A DNA stretch of 16,235 nucleotides, from assembly GCA_019421315.1 (NCBI GenBank), contig JAHZFN010000031.1, positions 8,830-25,064 of the forward strand. Direction: 5' to 3'. The notes below the pieces were generated by a model. It did no database searches. It was not told the origin of the DNA and worked only from the letters and a program-made list of their open reading frames with translations. Made by a program: the position numbers and the translations under genes. This document shows, piece by piece, positions 13,539 to 16,235 of the stretch. The stretch comes from Peptococcaceae bacterium (GTDB lineage: Bacteria > Bacillota > Dehalobacteriia > UBA4068 > UBA4997). The first letter of the stretch is position 1, and the number at the start of each line of letters is the position of its first letter.

Positions 13539-14414
13539 ATGCTCAAGGCGGCAGTTGATATTGGTTCAAATTCGGTGCGGCTTTTGGTCGGCAGTGTGGA
13601 AAATGGCAGAGTGCAGGTTGCCGAACAGCACCTGCGGACAACAAGGCTGGGGAAGACTGCCAAAGGCGGCAGTCTGAACAAGGATGCCGTGGCAAGAACC
13701 ATCGGGGCTTTGGCGGAGTTTAAGGGGATTTTGGCAAAGTTCGGTTTGCAAAATTCGCCTGTTGTCGCTGCAACTTCGGCGGTGCGGGAGGCGGCGGACA
13801 AGGCGGAGTTTGCTGCTTTGATTGAAAAGGAGCTTGGTTGGCGGCTGCAAATTCTTGACGGCGAAGAGGAGGCCGCATTGTCTTATCTGGGCGCTTCATC
13901 GGTGGTGTCGGAACCTGCCGCCGTTATCGACGTGGGCGGCGGCAGTACGGAGCTGATATTTGCCAAAGACGGCAAAATCGTCGGCAGAAGTGTGCCTGTG
14001 GGCGCAGTTCGCCTGCATTTGGGAGAGGTTGCGGCAGAGGATTTGGCGCATAGCTTGCAGCCGTTGGCTGATTTATACGCCGCAAGGCAAGGTGGTTTGG
14101 CTTTTGTGGGTGTCGGCGGCACCATTACTTCTTTGGCGGCGATGAAGCTGGGCTTAAAGGAGTATTGCCGAGAAAGAATCAACGGAGTCGTCATAACGGC
14201 GGCAGAGTTGGCGGCATATCATGAGGAACTGCAAAAAATGACGGCGGCGGATATTTTGACAAAATATCCTCTTTTGCAAAATCGGGAGGACATCATTTGC
14301 CACGGCATTGCCGTTTATTTGACATTGGCGCAGCTTTTGCCGATGGCGCAAATTGTTGTCAGCGACGCAGGCATTTTAGACGGCTTGCTTTTGCAGGATA
14401 ACGGCAAGCGTTAG
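13539..14414 (+). CDS. ppx: Ppx/GppA family phosphatase (exopolyphosphatase / pppGpp phosphohydrolase)
   Basis: This 291-residue member of the ASKHA-fold Ppx/GppA family degrades inorganic polyphosphate or converts pppGpp to ppGpp. Motifs are DIGSNSVRLL (7-16), VAATSAVREA (76-85), DGEEEAALSYLG (107-118) with the catalytic glutamate region, DVGGGSTEL (131-139) and FVGVGGTITSLAAM. The end VSDAGILDGLLL is also typical. It is the short two-subdomain form of about 300 residues, lacking the C-terminal HD-like domain of enterobacterial Ppx, so substrate is uncertain. CGGAGG (13525-13530) is 8 nt before ATG 13539. The stop codon lies inside repeat copy D, so the last codons may have been altered by its insertion. 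Confidence 0.9.
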   Translation: MLKAAVDIGSNSVRLLVGSVENGRVQVAEQHLRTTRLGKTAKGGSLNKDAVARTIGALAEFKGILAKFGLQNSPVVAATSAVREAADKAEFAALIEKELGWRLQILDGEEEAALSYLGASSVVSEPAAVIDVGGGSTELIFAKDGKIVGRSVPVGAVRLHLGEVAAEDLAHSLQPLADLYAARQGGLAFVGVGGTITSLAAMKLGLKEYCRERINGVVITAAELAAYHEELQKMTAADILTKYPLLQNREDIICHGIAVYLTLAQLLPMAQIVVSDAGILDGLLLQDNGKR

Positions 14415-14460
14415 CTGACATATATGCGAAGATTAACAAGTAGAGAGGTTAATAAAAAAA
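14405..14460 (+). repeat. Dispersed repeat copy D (short core form)
   Basis: The copy starts CAAGCGTTAGCTGACATATA, continues with TGCGAAGATTAACAAG and ends TAGAGAGGTTAATAAAAAAA. It matches the left part of copy A and the AGAGAGG-plus-A-run end of copies A, B and the tandem units, without the inserted hairpin segment. It overlaps the last codons and the stop of the Ppx/GppA gene and ends 14 nt before the CDF start. Confidence 0.75.
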
Positions 14461-14473
14461 GAAAAGACGGTGT

Positions 14474-15454
14474 TTGGATGTGAAGATTTTTAAGGAAAAG
14501 CCGAAAAAAGAAAACAGAAAAGAGCATGATTTTGACGAACGTACCGCTATTGTCAGCGATACGGCGGAATTTAAAAAGGTGGGCAATCGGACGGCTTTGG
14601 TGGGTATTGTCGGCAATATTCTTTTGACGGGATTTAAGCTGGCGGCCGGCTTTATTGCCAATTCGGGCGCCATGATTTCCGATGCTGTTCATTCCGCTTC
14701 TGACGTTTTGGCAACGTTTTTGGTGATGATCGGCATTAATATTTCCTGTCGGGAGGAGGATGAAAACCACCCTTACGGCCATGAGCGAATGGAATGTGTT
14801 GTGGCTTTGGTTTTGGCGGCAATTCTTTTTGTGGTGGGTTTGGAAATCGGCAAGGTGGGCATAGAACGCATTTCGCTGGCGTTAAACGGCGGGCTGGCGG
14901 CACCCGGTATGCTGGCGTTGGTGGCGGCGGTGTTTTCCATTGCTGTCAAGGAATGGATGTTCTGGTACACCAGAGCCAAGGCGAAGAGGATTAATTCAAC
15001 GGCGCTTTTGGCGGACGCCTGGCACCACCGCTCCGATGCTCTGTCGTCTGTGGGCAGTTTTATCGGTATTTTGGGCGCCAGAATGGGGTTGCCTGTTTTG
15101 GACCCAATCGTTTCTGTTTTGATTTGCCTGCTTATTCTCAAGGTGGCTGTGGATATTGTACGGGATGCCGTGGGCAAGGTAGTCGATGCATCTTGGGGCA
15201 AGGAAAAAAACAACGCCTTGGAGCAGTTGGTTATGGGCGTCAACGGGGTTATCAGAATTGACGATTTGAAAACCAGAAAATTCGGTTCCAAGGTTTATGT
15301 GGATATGGAAATTGCCGTTGACAGCAGGCTTTCGCTGATTGAAGCCCACGCCATTGCCGAAGCTGTGCATTTGCTGGTGGAAAAGGAAAACCCCGAGGTC
15401 AAGCATTGCATGATTCACGTCAATCCGTATATCGACAAAAGCAATATTTTTTAA
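14474..15454 (+). CDS. Cation diffusion facilitator (CDF) family metal efflux protein
   Basis: This inner-membrane antiporter of 326 residues exports divalent metal in exchange for protons. It has about six membrane segments and a cytoplasmic C-terminal domain (about residues 240-326) with YVDMEIAVDSRLSLIEAHAI. The expected metal-site residues are H73 and D77 in DAVHSASD (TM2) and H184 and D188 in DAWHHRSD (TM5). This HD-HD tetrad is usually associated with Zn(II). HPYGHERME (99-107) is a family motif. The start is unsure: TTG 14474 or GTG 14480, neither with a good Shine-Dalgarno. Repeat copy D supplies most of its upstream sequence. It converges with the kinase-like gene across a shared terminator. 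Confidence 0.92.
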   Translation: MDVKIFKEKPKKENRKEHDFDERTAIVSDTAEFKKVGNRTALVGIVGNILLTGFKLAAGFIANSGAMISDAVHSASDVLATFLVMIGINISCREEDENHPYGHERMECVVALVLAAILFVVGLEIGKVGIERISLALNGGLAAPGMLALVAAVFSIAVKEWMFWYTRAKAKRINSTALLADAWHHRSDALSSVGSFIGILGARMGLPVLDPIVSVLICLLILKVAVDIVRDAVGKVVDASWGKEKNNALEQLVMGVNGVIRIDDLKTRKFGSKVYVDMEIAVDSRLSLIEAHAIAEAVHLLVEKENPEVKHCMIHVNPYIDKSNIF

Positions 15455-15466
15455 TATTATAATTAT

Positions 15467-15507
15467 AAAAAAGCGGAGGTTCGCCTGTTGGCGGAATCTC
15501 CGTTTTT
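15467..15507. terminator. Bidirectional intrinsic terminator
   Basis: CGGAG (15474-15478) pairs with CTCCG (15498-15502), and an inner CGCC/GGCG (15482-15485 with 15490-15493) closes a TGTT loop. TTTTT follows at 15503-15507 on the plus strand. On the minus strand, six T complement 15467-15472. It lies between convergent genes. Confidence 0.82.
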
Positions 15508-15531
15508 GGTGTTTTTATGTTGTCGGCGCAA

Positions 15532-16235
15532 TCAGCTCAGCTTTGCCATTTCGGGTTTTGCCAAATCCGCCAAAATTGCCGCTGTGCCGTCGATACCGTA
15601 TTTGTCGCAGCGTATTGTTATATCGTAGTTTTGCAGACTGCCCCACTTGGCATCTGCAAAGGCTCGGCAGTAGTTGGCTCTTTCCTTGTCCACCCGCTGA
15701 ATTTTGGCTTCGGCGACGGCCGCCGTTATTTGATCCCTCGCCATAATGCGTTTGACACGGCTTGCGGGTTCGCTGTGCAAAAAGACGTTCAGGCAGTGTG
15801 GGTGGTCTTGCAGAATATAGCCCGCCAGCCTGCCCACGATAACGCAGGGTTCTCTTTGGGCGATTTCGGTGATGATTTTGCTTTCCGCCAAAAAAAGCTG
15901 TTCCTGCTTGGGCATATCGGTTTCGTTTAAAGCCGCCGTGTACCAGGAATAAAAGTCATAGAGCAGAAAACTGGAAATAATCTTGTCGCTTTTTTGCACA
16001 AAATCCTTGACGTAGCCGCCTGCCAATGCCATTTCCCGTATAATGTCGGAATCGTAATAGGAAATGCCTAGCTTTGCCGCCAGCTTTTTGCCGATTTCTC
16101 TGCCGCCCGTGCCGAATTCACGGGAGATTGTCAAAACAAAGGTTGATTTTGGGGATACAGACTGCACTTCCCGCTTGGCTTCGGCGGTTTGACTGCGCAG
16201 CTTGTTTTCGGGCAGCAAAAAGCTTTCCAGCCCGC
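15532..16235 (-). CDS. Cytidylate-kinase-like family protein, open at the window edge
   Basis: Read on the minus strand, this P-loop NTPase of the cytidylate-kinase-like family (Cytidylate_kin2 type) has FVLTISREFGTGGREIGKKL with the Gly-rich nucleotide loop, then AAKLGISYYDSDIIREMA. PCVIVGRLAGYIL, then NVFLHSEPASRVKRIM and DKERANYCR complete the pattern. The last is a LID-like region, followed by YDITIRCDKYGID. These proteins occur in many anaerobic Firmicutes and their substrate is not established; the real Cmk is a different, conserved gene. The frame is open to base 16235; TTG 16218 has no convincing ribosome binding site, so the true start may lie beyond the window. About 28 residues precede the kinase core from that TTG. 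Confidence 0.85.
   Translation of the reverse strand, partial: GLESFLLPENKLRSQTAEAKREVQSVSPKSTFVLTISREFGTGGREIGKKLAAKLGISYYDSDIIREMALAGGYVKDFVQKSDKIISSFLLYDFYSWYTAALNETDMPKQEQLFLAESKIITEIAQREPCVIVGRLAGYILQDHPHCLNVFLHSEPASRVKRIMARDQITAAVAEAKIQRVDKERANYCRAFADAKWGSLQNYDITIRCDKYGIDGTAAILADLAKPEMAKLS

Overview
The window looks like a chromosomal stretch of a low-to-medium GC Bacillota (Firmicutes). The order mazG, HU gene, rqcP, yabP, yabQ, divIC, S1-domain gene is a conserved Firmicutes block. Shine-Dalgarno sites are strong (AGGAGG, GGGAGG), TTG starts are used, and sigma-A-type promoters and intrinsic terminators are easy to find. A Negativicutes or Acidaminococcaceae-type host is my guess from gene content; nothing in the window proves it.

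Layout. (1) Bases 1-1116: the end of an F-type ATP synthase operon (atpD 3' end, atpC) closed by a strong terminator. (2) Bases 1117-4700: an accessory-looking, AT-rich region with two lipoproteins of unknown function, a Sel1-repeat protein and a small minus-strand gene of unknown function. This region holds an unusual repeat family, including an array of about three 82-bp tandem units that runs up to the ribosome binding site of the second lipoprotein. (3) Bases 4701-10094: argS, a FemAB-type peptidoglycan aminoacyltransferase, alanine racemase and MazG. (4) Bases 10260-13341: HU, RqcP, then YabP-YabQ, DivIC and an S1-domain protein. This is the conserved block, but it is cut into separate units by terminators and new promoters. 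(5) Bases 13342-16235: a Ppx/GppA phosphatase and a cation diffusion facilitator on the plus strand. They converge on a minus-strand cytidylate-kinase-like gene that is open at the window edge.

How the genes fit together. Most have housekeeping roles: ATP synthesis, tRNA-Arg charging, D-Ala supply and peptide branching for the wall, nucleotide pool sanitation, nucleoid structure, ribosome rescue and division. YabP and YabQ are sporulation (cortex) proteins in Bacillus and Clostridium. The usual downstream neighbour spoIIE is absent here, so sporulation ability is uncertain.

The least ordinary element is the repeat family. A core of about 56 bp (starting CAAGCGTTNAGC and ending AGAGAGG, three variable bases, ATAAAAAA) recurs just after genes in bases 1119-2603 and again at 14405-14460. 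Two copies carry an inserted hairpin segment of about 90 bp, and three are tandem. All are in the same orientation and just upstream of a lipoprotein or transporter gene. I do not recognise this family. All alignments were made by eye.
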